This document shows, piece after piece, positions 21,785 through 32,200 of a stretch of 38,143 bases of DNA. Positions within the stretch are counted from its first letter, which is position 1. Each line of letters begins with the position of its first letter. This stretch comes from Alphaproteobacteria bacterium (GTDB lineage Bacteria; Pseudomonadota; Alphaproteobacteria; UBA6615): NCBI GenBank assembly GCA_018666195.1, contig JABJAG010000226.1:1-38143 (forward strand), in the 5' to 3' direction. The notes below the pieces were generated by a model. The model was not told the DNA's origin, ran no database searches, and saw only the letters and a program-made list of their open reading frames with translations. A program made the translations under genes and the position numbers.

Positions 21785-21788
21785 CATG

Positions 21789-21859
21789 GGTGTATCGTGA
21801 TGCGAGTCGCGGTGTATCGTGATGCGAGTCGCGGTGTATCGTGATGCGAGTCGCGGTGT
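21789..21859. repeat. Three perfect tandem copies of a 22-bp unit (ggtgtatcgtgatgcgagtcgc) plus 5-bp partial copy
   Basis: Copies at 21789-21810, 21811-21832, 21833-21854, then GGTGT. Each holds GCGAGTCGC and a GAGTC (GANTC) site. Confidence 0.97.
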
Positions 21860-21887
21860 GGAGTGAGTTCAAAATTACATGTCATAC

Positions 21888-22092
21888 GACCCCAGCGGGA
21901 GAGAGCGTTCGCTTCGTTATGGACGCCGCCGAAGGAGCAACCGCCCCGGAAACTCTCAGGCACCCAGGACCGCAAGGGGGATGACACTCTGGAAAGCAGG
22001 TTGGCTGCGTTGTACGCAACCGACCTCACCGAAGGCGTAAACCCGGCTCGTTGCGGGGTGAATCTCTCAGGTCTGACGACAGAGTGGGGCAG
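21888..22092 (+). ncRNA. Tandem glycine riboswitch (two aptamers) in the gcv operon leader
   Basis: Aptamer 1: AGCGGGAGAG...CGCCGCCGAAGGAGCAA...CTCTCAGGCA..GGACCG. Aptamer 2: CACTCTGGAAAGC...CACCGAAGGCGTAA...CTCTCAGGT..GACAGAGTG, with P1 CACTCTG (21985-21991)/CAGAGTG (22080-22086). Immediately upstream of gcvT. Confidence 0.93.
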
Positions 22093-22142
22093 GTGACGCG
22101 CAATGGGCGCGGCACGGCCCTTGGTCGGATCTGGAGAGTGGA

Positions 22143-23273
22143 ATGGTGAATGCCAGCCCTGATACGGAACTCCTGAATACTCCTTTGCATGATCTGCACG
22201 TTGCACATGGTGCCCGTATGGTGCCCTTTGCAGGCTATGCCATGCCGGTTCAATATCCGGCGGGGATCATCACCGAACACAAGCACACGCGCAACGCGGC
22301 GGGTCTGTTTGATGTGTCGCATATGGGGCAGGCAATGCTGCGCGGTGCGGATGTCGCCGCGAGCTTCGAGAAACTGGTTCCTGGCGATATCGCAGGCCTT
22401 TCCCTGGGCCAGATGCGCTACACGCTGCTGCTCAATGAGAATGGTGGTATCCGCGATGATCTGATGGCCACCCGGATTGAGGAGAACGGCGAATTTGTGC
22501 TGTTTCTGGTGGTCAATGCGGCCTGCAAGGATGCTGATTTCGCCCATATCGCAAACTCGCTCGCCGGTGAGGTGAGTTTGGAAATACTGGAGGACCGCGC
22601 GCTTCTGGCGTTGCAGGGTCCCAAGGCTGAGGCTGTTCTGGCTGAATTTGCTCCGGCTTGTCGCGATCTGGTTTTTCTTGAAGGCCGGGATATGGATGTC
22701 GACGGTGTTTCGGCCTTTGTCACCCGATCTGGCTATACCGGTGAAGACGGCTATGAGATTTCCCTGCCTGCGGATGCTGCCCAGGCTTTCGCAGAAAAAC
22801 TGCTCTCCCATGACGCCGTAGAGCCAATCGGCCTGGGGGCACGGGATTCGCTGCGCCTGGAAGCGGGGCTCTGTCTTTATGGCCATGATATCGACGAGAC
22901 CACCACACCTGTGGAAGCCGGGCTGGCCTGGACGGTTGGAAAACGCCGTCGTGAGGCTGCGGGCTTTCCGGGCGCAGAGGTCATTCTGAAGCAGATTTCC
23001 GATGGTGCGCCACGCAAACGGGTTGGACTGTTGCCCGAGGGGCGTGCGCCGGTCCGCGAGGGCGCGCCAGTTCAGTCTGCGGCTGGCGACAATCTTGGTG
23101 CTGTCACCAGCGGTGGATTTGCGCCGGGGCTCGAACGGCCCATTGCCATGGGATATGTGACGGCCGACCACGCCAAGATTGGAACATCGGTGAATATCGA
23201 ATTGCGCGGCCGGTCTGTGGCTGCCGAGGTGGCAGCGATGCCTTTTGCGAAACCCAATTACAAACGCTCCTGA
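22143..23273 (+). CDS. gcvT: Glycine cleavage system T protein (aminomethyltransferase)
   Basis: 376 aa; TPLHDLHVAHGARMVPFAGYAMPVQYPAGIITEHKHTRNAAGLFDVSHMGQ, SRSGYTGEDGYEI-like TRSGYTGEDGYEISLP. Confidence 0.96.
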   Translation: MVNASPDTELLNTPLHDLHVAHGARMVPFAGYAMPVQYPAGIITEHKHTRNAAGLFDVSHMGQAMLRGADVAASFEKLVPGDIAGLSLGQMRYTLLLNENGGIRDDLMATRIEENGEFVLFLVVNAACKDADFAHIANSLAGEVSLEILEDRALLALQGPKAEAVLAEFAPACRDLVFLEGRDMDVDGVSAFVTRSGYTGEDGYEISLPADAAQAFAEKLLSHDAVEPIGLGARDSLRLEAGLCLYGHDIDETTTPVEAGLAWTVGKRRREAAGFPGAEVILKQISDGAPRKRVGLLPEGRAPVREGAPVQSAAGDNLGAVTSGGFAPGLERPIAMGYVTADHAKIGTSVNIELRGRSVAAEVAAMPFAKPNYKRS

Positions 23274-23302
23274 AGCGTTCAGGAAAACAAGGAGAGGCTG
23301 CT

Positions 23303-23680
23303 ATGGCGGACCGAAAATACACCGAAGATCATGAATGGGTTGAAGTCGATGGGGAGACCGGGGTGATTGGCATTTCGGACTATGCCCAGGAACAACTGGG
23401 TGACGTGGTCTTTGTCGAACTTCCTGATGTGGGGAAAATTCTGGACCAGCGGGATGAAGCTGCGGTCATCGAATCCGTCAAAGCCGCAGCCGAGGTCTAC
23501 ACACCGGTTAGTGGTGAGGTGATTGAGGTCAATGAGGAACTCAACAACGACCCATCTCTGGTCAATTCGGATGCCCATGGTGAGGGCTGGTTTGCGAAAT
23601 TGCAGCTGTCTGACCCAACTGAGCTCGATGCCTTGATGGATGAAGCCACCTACAAGACGTTCGTCGAAAGCCTGAGTTGA
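23303..23680 (+). CDS. gcvH: Glycine cleavage system H protein
   Basis: 125 aa; [56 protein letters not shown] (lipoyl-Lys). Confidence 0.98.
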   Translation: MADRKYTEDHEWVEVDGETGVIGISDYAQEQLGDVVFVELPDVGKILDQRDEAAVIESVKAAAEVYTPVSGEVIEVNEELNNDPSLVNSDAHGEGWFAKLQLSDPTELDALMDEATYKTFVESLS

Positions 23681-23681
23681 T

Positions 23682-25028
23682 ATGCGTTATCTCCCCCTGA
23701 CCGATGCGGATCGGTCCAGCATGTTGAACAGGATTGGCGTGTCGTCGGTCGATGATCTGTTCGTCGATGTGCCCGCCACGGCACGGTTTGATGGCACGTT
23801 TGATCTGCCCGACCATATGGCCGAGTTCGAGGTCGAAGGGCATATGTCTGCAATCGCCGGTCAAAATACCACGACTGCGGATGTTCCAAGTTTTCTGGGT
23901 GCCGGTGCCTATCGGCACCACATCCCGGCCTCGGTTGATCATTTGATTCAACGGGGAGAATTTCTGACCTCATATACGCCTTATCAGCCCGAGATTTCTC
24001 AAGGGACGCTACAGGCGCTGTTCGAGTTTCAGAGCATGGTGGCGTTGATCACAGGCATGGATGTGGCCAATGCGTCCATGTATGACGGTGCCACGTCCTG
24101 CGCTGAAGCTGTGTTGATGGCGCGGCGGGTGACCCGTCGGAACCGAGCCCTTATCTCGGGCAGTGTCCACCCCCACTACAGCGCGGCGAGCGAGACCCAG
24201 GCAAAATACGTTGATATCAATATCGACATTTGCGACCCGGACATCGACGGTACGGAATATCTGACGGAGCTGATTGATGATGAAACCGCATGCGTGGTGG
24301 TGCAGAATCCAGGTGTATTCGGTCATGTCCGTGACCTGAGCCCGCTGGCGGCGGTATGTCAGGATAAGGGTGCATTGTTGATCGTTGTGGTGACCGAAGC
24401 GGTGTCGCTGGGTGCCATGCAATCACCCGGAGAGATGGGCGCTGACGTTGTGGTCGCCGAGGGTCAGAGCATCGGCAATCCGCAAGGCTTTGGCGGACCC
24501 TATGTGGGGCTTTTTGCAGCGCGCGAGAAATATGTGCGCCAGATGCCCGGACGGTTGTGCGGTGAAACCACCGATGTGGACGGCAAACGGGGCTGGGTGC
24601 TGACTCTCTCGACTCGCGAACAACATATTCGCCGGGAGAAAGCGACCAGCAACATCTGTACCAATGCCGGTCTGTGCGCCCTGGCTTTTACGATCCATTT
24701 GTCTCTGCTCGGTGAAAACGGTTTTCGCGATCTTGCGATGCTGAACCATGCACGGGCGTCCCAACTGGCCGATCGTCTGGCTGGCGTTGACGGGGTCGAG
24801 GTTCTACCCGAGGCGTTCTTCAACGAGTTTGCCGTGCGTTTGTCCAAACCGGCCGGTGATGTGGTCGACCGGCTGGCGGCACGCGATGTGCTGGCCGGCG
24901 TACCGGCAGCGCGTCTCTATGGTGCAGGGAGGGAACTCGACAACATCCTGTTGATCGCTGCAAGTGAGCAGACCACGCCTGAGGATATGGAAGCGCTTGT
25001 GTCCGCCCTTTCGGAGGAGCTGTCATGA
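23682..25028 (+). CDS. gcvPA: Glycine dehydrogenase (decarboxylating) subunit 1
   Basis: 448 aa; [76 protein letters not shown]. Confidence 0.97.
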   Translation: MRYLPLTDADRSSMLNRIGVSSVDDLFVDVPATARFDGTFDLPDHMAEFEVEGHMSAIAGQNTTTADVPSFLGAGAYRHHIPASVDHLIQRGEFLTSYTPYQPEISQGTLQALFEFQSMVALITGMDVANASMYDGATSCAEAVLMARRVTRRNRALISGSVHPHYSAASETQAKYVDINIDICDPDIDGTEYLTELIDDETACVVVQNPGVFGHVRDLSPLAAVCQDKGALLIVVVTEAVSLGAMQSPGEMGADVVVAEGQSIGNPQGFGGPYVGLFAAREKYVRQMPGRLCGETTDVDGKRGWVLTLSTREQHIRREKATSNICTNAGLCALAFTIHLSLLGENGFRDLAMLNHARASQLADRLAGVDGVEVLPEAFFNEFAVRLSKPAGDVVDRLAARDVLAGVPAARLYGAGRELDNILLIAASEQTTPEDMEALVSALSEELS

Positions 25029-26596
25029 GCCATTCACGCGATTTGAGCCGGAGTGCTGCAGCGGTGGGTTCAGGAACCACGGACACAGTCCATGGCCATC
25101 AGGGATTGCAGCTCGAAGAGCCGTTGTTGTTCGAGATCGACAACCCGGGTGCGATCGGGGTGGATTTGCCCGATCCGGGAGATTTTACTCCCCGACTTGG
25201 CGGCGTGGCGCGTCAGGGTGAGATAGGATTGCCCTGCGTGAGTGAACCGGAGGTGGTGCGCCACTTCACACGTCTGTCCCAGAAGAATTATGCGATCGAT
25301 ATGGGCACCTATCCGCTTGGGTCCTGCACGATGAAACACAACCCACGACTGAACGAAAAGATGGTTCGGTTGCCGGGATTTGCAAATGCCCATCCAATGC
25401 AACCGGAATCGACCGTGCAGGGCGCATTCAAGCTGATTGATGGCGTGGCGCACTGGCTGAAGGAACTGACCGGGATGCCGGCAATTGCGATGTCACCTGC
25501 CGCGGGTGCGCATGGAGAGCTGTGTGGTGTGATGGCCATTCGTGCAGCCCTGGACGACCGTGAAGGCGGTCCGACAACGCGTCGACGCATCCTGGTGCCG
25601 GATTCGGCCCATGGCACCAACCCGGCAACCGCCGCTGTGTGTGGCTTCAGCGTGGACGCCATTCCTTCGGATGCGCGCGGGCGGGTCGATGTGAAGGCCT
25701 TTGCCGAAAAGCTCGATGATGATGTCGCGGGTATCATGATTACCAATCCGAACACCTGCGGATTGTTCGAACCGGACATGATCGAGATTGCCGAGTTGAT
25801 CCACGATGCAGGCGGCTATTTCTACTGCGACGGTGCCAACTTCAATGCCATTGTCGGACGTGTGCGCCCGGGTGATCTGGGCATCGACTGTATGCATATC
25901 AACCTGCACAAGACCTTCTCGACGCCCCATGGCGGCGGTGGGCCCGGTGCTGGACCTGTGGTTTTGTCAGATGCGTTGGCGCCATTTGCGCCTGTGCCCT
26001 GGGTCGTCCACGGCGATGAAGGTTTCTCGCTGGTTGAACATGCAGATGACGCGGGCGATGCGAAGCCGTTTGGCCGCTTGAAAGGCTTCCACGGCCAGAT
26101 GGGCATGTTTGTGAGGGCTTATGCCTACATGCTCAGTCACGGCCGTGATGGGCTGCGGCAGGTCGCCAATGATGCCGTTCTCAATGCAAATTATGTCATG
26201 AGTTGCCTCTCGGATGTCATGACGCCGGCCTTTGAGGGACCATGTATGCACGAGTGTCTGTTTGACGACCGGTTCCTGAAGGACACGGGCGTGAGCACCC
26301 TCGATTTTGCCAAGGCGATGCTGGATGAAGGCTATCATCCGATGACCATGTATTTCCCGTTGGTGGTTCATGGCGCCATGCTGATTGAGCCCACTGAGAC
26401 TGAATCCAAACGTGGCCTTGATGAGTTCATTGCGGTGATGCGAGCGCTGGTGGAGCGCGCTAAAGCGGGTGACAGTGATGCATTCATGGCGGCACCCATG
26501 ATGACGCCTCGGCGACGTCTTGATGAAACTGCTGCGGCACGCCAGCCTATCCTGCGCTGGTCACCTGATATCCCGACAGCAGAAGCCGCCGAATAG
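25025..26596 (+). CDS. gcvPB: Glycine dehydrogenase (decarboxylating) subunit 2
   Basis: 523 aa; [57 protein letters not shown] (PLP lysine). Overlaps gcvPA by 4 nt. Confidence 0.97.
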   Translation: MSHSRDLSRSAAAVGSGTTDTVHGHQGLQLEEPLLFEIDNPGAIGVDLPDPGDFTPRLGGVARQGEIGLPCVSEPEVVRHFTRLSQKNYAIDMGTYPLGSCTMKHNPRLNEKMVRLPGFANAHPMQPESTVQGAFKLIDGVAHWLKELTGMPAIAMSPAAGAHGELCGVMAIRAALDDREGGPTTRRRILVPDSAHGTNPATAAVCGFSVDAIPSDARGRVDVKAFAEKLDDDVAGIMITNPNTCGLFEPDMIEIAELIHDAGGYFYCDGANFNAIVGRVRPGDLGIDCMHINLHKTFSTPHGGGGPGAGPVVLSDALAPFAPVPWVVHGDEGFSLVEHADDAGDAKPFGRLKGFHGQMGMFVRAYAYMLSHGRDGLRQVANDAVLNANYVMSCLSDVMTPAFEGPCMHECLFDDRFLKDTGVSTLDFAKAMLDEGYHPMTMYFPLVVHGAMLIEPTETESKRGLDEFIAVMRALVERAKAGDSDAFMAAPMMTPRRRLDETAAARQPILRWSPDIPTAEAAE

Positions 26597-26616
26597 GATT
26601 TGGGAGTACGGACAGA

Positions 26617-26645
26617 AAAAGGCCCCGATTTCTCGGGGCCTTTTC
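26617..26645. terminator. Bidirectional terminator between convergent gcvPB and atpF
   Basis: AAAAGGCCCCGA-TTTC-TCGGGGCCTTTT: perfect stem flanked by an A-tract on the left and T-tract on the right, usable from both strands. Confidence 0.88.
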
Positions 26646-26666
26646 AAATTCGAATTGCGGGTTTGC

Positions 26667-27236
26667 TCAATTGAGCTTCGCAGGAACTTCCTCAATCGCC
26701 GCGTTGACCAGATCGTCGCCTTTTTGACCTTCCACCACGTCAGTGAGGATACGGCGTGTGGCTTCGATGGCCACATCAGCTGTCAGTGCCCGAACATCTG
26801 CAATGGCGCGTGCTTCGGCCGCTGCAATCATTTCCAGGGCCTGCTGCTCACGTCGTTCCAGCATCTGCTCGGTGCGTTCCATTGAAGCACTCTGCATCCG
26901 CTTGGCCTCTTCACGGGCTTCGGCAATGATGCCTTCTGCCTCGGCCAGTGCATCGCGCTGTTTGCGCTGATACTCGGCCAGCGTGTGCTGAGCCTCTTCA
27001 CGGAACTGCTGTGCTTCGTCGAGCTGAACCTTGATCGCATCCGTTCGTTTGTCGAGGGATGACGTCATGGCGCGTCCGACAGGACGGGCCAGCGCGAGAA
27101 CGAAGATGATGAACGCTGCAGCAACCCAGGTTTCAGCCTGCTGCAAAAATGGCTCACTATGACCGTCTCCTGCAGCCAGGGCAGACCCACCTGTGAGCAG
27201 GAAGACGCCAGCGGTGGTTGCCAGTTTGGCCAACAT
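26667..27236 (-). CDS. atpF: F0F1 ATP synthase subunit b
   Basis: 189 aa; ETWVAAAFIIFVLALARPVGRAMTSSLDKRTDAIKVQLDEAQQFREEAQHTLAEYQRKQRDALAEAE; signal-peptide-like N-terminus. Confidence 0.92.
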   Translation of the reverse strand: MLAKLATTAGVFLLTGGSALAAGDGHSEPFLQQAETWVAAAFIIFVLALARPVGRAMTSSLDKRTDAIKVQLDEAQQFREEAQHTLAEYQRKQRDALAEAEGIIAEAREEAKRMQSASMERTEQMLERREQQALEMIAAAEARAIADVRALTADVAIEATRRILTDVVEGQKGDDLVNAAIEEVPAKLN

Positions 27237-27730
27237 CAGTAACGCTCCCCGATAGCAGACGAAACGGCAGAATTCACCGTAGATGCGTCAGGCGTGGTGT
27301 CCACCAGCCGTTCGACAGCCTGGCGGGCCAAATCTTCAGCCACGTCCGAGATGTTCCCGATTGCTGCTTTCCGCGCATCTTCGATACGTGTATTTGCAGC
27401 TTCTGCATTGCCTGAAAGTTTTTCGGTCAATGCAGTGTTTCGGGTCTCTCCCTCTGCATTGGCGACCTCGGCTGCCTTGTGAAGTTCGTCCTGAGCGCTC
27501 GAGCGCGCTTTGGCGAGTTCTTCTTCATAGGCAGCGAGAACACCTTCAGCTTCTGCCGCGATCTCTTCCGCACGGGAAAAGTCGTTGGCAATGCGCTGAC
27601 TGCGGTTTTCAAGCGTTGCTGAAATCTTCGGAAGCACCACCCGCCACAAGAGGAGGTAGAGCACAGCGAATGTGATCAGCAGCCAGATGACCTGCGAAGG
27701 GAAGGTCGAGACTTGCTCCAACTGAGGCAT
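27236..27730 (-). CDS. F0F1 ATP synthase subunit b'
   Basis: 164 aa; MPQLEQVSTFPSQVIWLLITFAVLYLLLWRVVLPKISATLENRSQRIANDFSRAEE; TGATG overlap with atpF. Confidence 0.93.
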   Translation of the reverse strand: MPQLEQVSTFPSQVIWLLITFAVLYLLLWRVVLPKISATLENRSQRIANDFSRAEEIAAEAEGVLAAYEEELAKARSSAQDELHKAAEVANAEGETRNTALTEKLSGNAEAANTRIEDARKAAIGNISDVAEDLARQAVERLVDTTPDASTVNSAVSSAIGERY

Positions 27731-27739
27731 GACGGAGTC

Positions 27740-27982
27740 CTAAGCGCCTGACGGCTGGATGCCGAAGAGGATAAGGAACGCGATAACAAGGGCGAACAGC
27801 GCCAGAGCTTCAACGAGGGCGAAGCCAATGAAGGTCATCGCGCGAACGTCGTCGGCTGCTGCCGGATTGCGGCCCACGGCCGTGATAAAGGCCGAGAAAA
27901 TCATGCCAATGCCGATTCCCGAACCGATGACGCCGAGTACTGCCAAGCCGGCAGCAATTAGCTTTGCTGAGTCAAAATCCAT
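27740..27982 (-). CDS. atpE: F0F1 ATP synthase subunit c
   Basis: 80 aa; GSGIGIGMIFSAFITAVGRNPAA and TM2 FALVEALALFALVIAFLILF. Confidence 0.96.
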   Translation of the reverse strand: MDFDSAKLIAAGLAVLGVIGSGIGIGMIFSAFITAVGRNPAAADDVRAMTFIGFALVEALALFALVIAFLILFGIQPSGA

Positions 27983-28036
27983 ATTTAAGGCCTCCGATAG
28001 AGAAGTGTTTCGTTTGTTGAGTTGGGCCGACGGGGC

Positions 28037-28759
28037 TCAATGCAGTTTGATCGCGTCGTTGATGTACAGGCAGGTCAGGATCGTGAAGACATAGGCCTGC
28101 AGGAACGCGATGATGATTTCGAGTCCGGTCAGGGCGACGACAAGGGCGAGCGGAAGAATTCCGAACACGCCCATGGCCGCGACAAAACCAGCGATGACTT
28201 TGAGAAGAATATGGCCCGCCATCATGTTCGCGAAGAGACGCACCGCAAGGCTGATCGGGCGAGAGAGATAAGACAGGATCTCGATCGGGATCATCAGTGG
28301 ATACATCACCAGCGGCGTTCCAGGGGGCACAAAGAACGAGAAGAAATGCGTTCCATGGCGCACAAAACCGAGAACGGTAACGGCGAGGAAGATCACGATC
28401 GCCATGGCGAAGGTGACAATGATGTGACTTGTGAATGTGAAGCTGTAGGGGATCATTCCCAGCAGATTTCCGGTCAGCACGAACACGAAAACAGTGAAAA
28501 TAATCGGGAAATACTTACGGCCTTCCGAACCAATCGTTTCCTTGATCAGTCCTGCGATGAATTCGTAGAGCAATTCCCCGATGGTCTGCAGTCGGCCAGG
28601 TACCATGGCGCCACGTCCTGCGGCGACGGTCAGGGTGCCGCCGGCGACGATGACGGCGATGGTCATCCACAGGGAAGAGTTCGTAAACGAAAGATCGATG
28701 CCGCCGATTTGAATCGGGACGATTGGCGAAATTTCGAACTGTTCTAGCGGGCTGGCCAC
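28037..28759 (-). CDS. atpB: F0F1 ATP synthase subunit a
   Basis: 240 aa; LLYEFIAGLIKETIGSEGRKYFPIIFTVFVFVLTGNLLGMIPYSFTFTSH, SLAVRLFANMMAGHILLKV. Confidence 0.97.
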   Translation of the reverse strand: MASPLEQFEISPIVPIQIGGIDLSFTNSSLWMTIAVIVAGGTLTVAAGRGAMVPGRLQTIGELLYEFIAGLIKETIGSEGRKYFPIIFTVFVFVLTGNLLGMIPYSFTFTSHIIVTFAMAIVIFLAVTVLGFVRHGTHFFSFFVPPGTPLVMYPLMIPIEILSYLSRPISLAVRLFANMMAGHILLKVIAGFVAAMGVFGILPLALVVALTGLEIIIAFLQAYVFTILTCLYINDAIKLH

Positions 28760-28776
28760 GTCAGACTACCTCTTAC

Positions 28777-29085
28777 TCAGTCAGGCTTTGTTCGGCTCGC
28801 GCGTTCGGCGCGAATAACATTCGAGAAGCCCGCGCCGGCCCCCAGAAAGAAAAACAAAACCATCAACCAGGGTGTCGTTCCCAACCAGCGGTCAAGAAGC
28901 CACCCAACAAATACGCCCACCGCAACACCTGCGACCAGATCAATGGCTACGCGAAACCCCAGACCCAATCCCCCTGATGATCCACCTTCATCTTCCGGTT
29001 TCTCATCTGGCGCGTGCTTGCTGCGCGCGTCCTTCAAACGCTTGTTCAGGTCATCCAGTGAAGATGGCCGCTCCGGTTCACTCAT
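28777..29085 (-). CDS. atpI: AtpI-type ATP synthase accessory protein
   Basis: ORF 28777..29139, start placed at MSEPERPSSLDDLNKRLKDA (29085). LGLGFRVAIDLVAGVAVGVFVGWLLDRWLGTTPWLMVLFFFLGAGAGFSNVIR. Confidence 0.9.
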   Translation of the reverse strand: MSEPERPSSLDDLNKRLKDARSKHAPDEKPEDEGGSSGGLGLGFRVAIDLVAGVAVGVFVGWLLDRWLGTTPWLMVLFFFLGAGAGFSNVIRAERASRTKPD

Positions 29086-29153
29086 GATCCGATCCCGTTT
29101 GGGGTGTGGCGACAACACAAAATAACGACTGACCTGCATGTGAAGGCGGGCGC

Positions 29154-29182
29154 AAGGTACTCAGCGCCCTTTGCCAAGTCAA
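29154..29182 (-). promoter_or_regulatory. Candidate promoter for atpI-B-E-b'-b (TTGACT-N17-TACCTT)
   Basis: Reverse strand: -35 TTGACT (29182-29177), 17-nt spacer, TACCTT (29159-29154); visual match, weak -10. Confidence 0.35.
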
Positions 29183-29238
29183 GGTGACATTCCGCACATG
29201 CGAGATGGACAAAAAGTCGCGGAAAACCGGTCAAAAAA

Positions 29239-32200
29239 CTAGGCGATGGCGCGAATTTCTTCGGCCCCGCGCAGGTCAACCGAGACCAGTTGGCTTACGC
29301 CACGTTCGGGCATCGTAACACCGTACAATCGATCCATTCGTGCCATGGTCATGCGATGATGGGTTACGATCAGGAAACGCGTTGTTCCAATCTGCGAAAT
29401 GTAATCCAGCAGGGTGCAGAACCGATCGACATTGGCGTCATCGAGCGGTGCATCCACTTCATCGAGCACGCAGATCGGTGCCGGGTTGGTCAGGAAGACC
29501 GCAAACAGCAGCGCTGTGGCTGTTAACGCCTGTTCACCGCCCGACAGAAGCGAGAGAATCTGCAGCTTCTTTCCCGGAGGGCTGGCATAGATCTCGATAC
29601 CAGCCTCGAGCGGGTCTTCGGCATCGGTCAGTTCCAGATGGGCACGGCCACCGCCAAACAGGCGGACGAACAGGTCCTGGAAGTGTTTGTCGACCTCCTT
29701 GAACGAGGCGAGCAGGCGCTGGCGTGCTTCGCGGTTCAGACTGGCGATGCCACGGCGCAAACGGTCGATCGCAGCGACCAGGTCTTCACGTTCAGTGTTG
29801 ATGGTCTCGATCTTCTCTTCGAGCTCTTCGGATTCCTGCTCGGCGCGTAGGTTTACCGGGCCCATATTGTCGCGTTCACGCAACAGACGCTCAAGCCGCT
29901 TGTCTGATGATTCGAGATCGGGAAGTTCCTTGCCCTCGGCCACTTCAGCCATGGGCAGAACGGCTTCGGGTTTGCATTCGAGGCGTTCTTCAATGCGTTC
30001 GATGACGGTCTGCAGTATCTGGCCAGCCTGAGCGACGGCTGATTCGGTGCGGACTTTGTCCTCACGCATCGTTGCGAGTTTGGCTTCTGCGTCCCGCATG
30101 GCGCGTTCGGCCAGAGACAGACGCTCATCAGCGCGCGCGACGGCATCGCCGGCTTCATTGCGTTTGGCTTCAGCGGCGTTCAGCTGGTTCATCAGTCCGG
30201 AACGAAGCGCCTCGATCTCGGCAGGCTTGGCAGACAGGGCCTGGGATTCGCTGCGGGCTTGCCCCTCGCGGGTTTCCAACTCGCCAATGCGCTCACCCGC
30301 GCCCGTGTGCCGGGCTTGCCAGGATGTTTCCTCGGCGGCCAGTGCAGAGATGCGCCGGTGACGTTCCTCGGCTTCACGCACCAAGCGATCATGTTCGCTC
30401 TGGGCGGCGGAAAGCGCGTTCCGGGCTTCACTCAACTGGCCGCGCATGCCTTCGGTGGTCGATCGAATTTCGTCGAGATCGCCAATCGCCGTCCGGCGCG
30501 CGCGGGCATCCGTGAGGCGAGCCTCAACATCGGCGACTTCACCCTCGATACGAGTGAGGGTCTCGGTCAGGCTTTCGTGGCGGGCGATCCGCGCGGCGAA
30601 TTCACTGGAGAGATTTGCGTGGCTCCGCCGCGCCTGAGAGGCGGCATTGTCGGCGCTGTCGAGTTGAGACCGCGCGGCCCGGGCGGCTTCGATGGCGGCA
30701 TCCGCGTTCTGCTTTGCAGTCGCGAAATCGGAGTCGATGCGTTCGAAAGCGGTTTCTGCCGCAGCGATTCGGTCACCCAGTTCAACGAGACGGTTGCGCT
30801 GCCGCAGGCGCGTGGAGGCCGAGGAGCGTGCATCACCGCTGGCCACATAACCGTCCCAGCGCCAGAGCTGTCCGTCGCGGTCCACCAGTCGCTGGCCTGG
30901 TTTGAGGGTGCTGACCAGTCGGGCACCGGCTTCGGCGTTGTCCACAACACCGATCTGGGCAAGGCGTCGGCCAAGTGCACCAGACTTGCTGACAAATTCG
31001 CTGAGTGCGCGCGTGCCGGCGGGCAATGCCGGATCATCAGCTGGTGTAACCGAAGTATTCCAGTGGCGCGGAGCGCGTGAATCCATCGGCGCGTCGAGGT
31101 CTTCCCCCAGCGCCGCCCCCAGCGCGGCTTCATAGCCATGGGTCACCTCGATCTCGTCGATCATCGGTGTCCAGTCAGCGGCTTCGGTTTCTGCGTCATT
31201 GGCGAGCACGTCTTCCAGCGCTCCGGCTTCGGCGCGCAATCGGGAGAGCGCCTCGGCAGATTGCGCGCGGATGTCACGCACCTTGTCGCGCTGGCTTTCG
31301 GCGGCCTCACGCGTTGTGTCGGCAGTTTCCAGAGCCGCGCGTGCAGTTTTCAATGCCTCTTCCGAGTTGGTCACCTGAGCTTCGGCGGAGACGAGTTCGT
31401 CGGATGTGAGGCCTTGTTCCTCGATGGCTTCACGTTCAACACGGGCTTCGCTGGCCTGGCTGTCGAGACGCCGCCGACGCGCATCGAGTTCACCAAGTTC
31501 GCGTTCCAGTGCGGCGATCTGGGCTTCGCCGTTGGCGAGGCGTTCCATTAGCTGCGTGAGTTCGCTCTCCAGACTCTGGACCCGTGCGCTTCGTGTCTCG
31601 CGTGCAGCGTTGGTCTCTGCGATCAGATCATCTTCGCCGGTGCATGCCTGCTCGATCTGGGCCTTTTCGGTTCCCAGACGGTCGAGAGCGGCCTTGGCTT
31701 CACCGGCCAGACTGCGCTCGCGGCCCAGATCAGCTTCGATCTGCGTCAGGCGTGTCTGCCATTGCTCCATCGCGGTTTGCGCGCGGCGTTCTTCGGCGTC
31801 CAGCTCTTCGCGGGCGATGTTGAGGCGCTGCAGTTCGGCAGCTGCTGCGGCCTCTGCATCACGCAGCGGGACAAGCGCGGCGGCGGATTCTTCCCGGGTA
31901 CGCGTTGTTTGCGAAACAAGACGCGCCTGTTCGGCGACGACGGTTTCTGCCGCCCGAAGCTGCTCTTCGCATGCGCTGACAGCTTCCTGGGCCTGAACCC
32001 AGCGGTGATGCAGAACTGCAGCTTCGGTCCGGCGAATATCGTGTGAGATGTTTTTGTAGCGCCGGGCCTGTCGGACCTGTTTCTTCAGCCCCTGCAACTG
32101 GGCATCCAATGTGACAAGCACGTCATCCAGTCGTTCAAGGTTGCCCTCGGCGGCGCGCAGTCGGAGTTCGGCTTCGTGGCGACGTGAATGCAACCCGGTG

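Noticed and set aside
21789-21854. CRISPR array
   Set aside because: The three 22-bp units are directly contiguous with no unique spacers and no cas genes nearby.
21784-22206. Minus-strand ORF through the tandem repeats (THRDSHHDTPRLASRYT repeats)
   Set aside because: Peptide repeat is a by-product of the 22-bp DNA repeat, which is not a multiple of 3 so the frame shifts between units; it also runs through the riboswitch.
22026-23171. 381-aa minus-strand ORF antisense to gcvT and the riboswitch
   Set aside because: Covers the riboswitch and gcvT on the opposite strand; no domain, no plausible start context.
28022-28747. 241-aa plus-strand ORF antisense to atpB
   Set aside because: Highly charged D/H/E/R-rich mirror of a membrane protein gene; classic antisense artefact.
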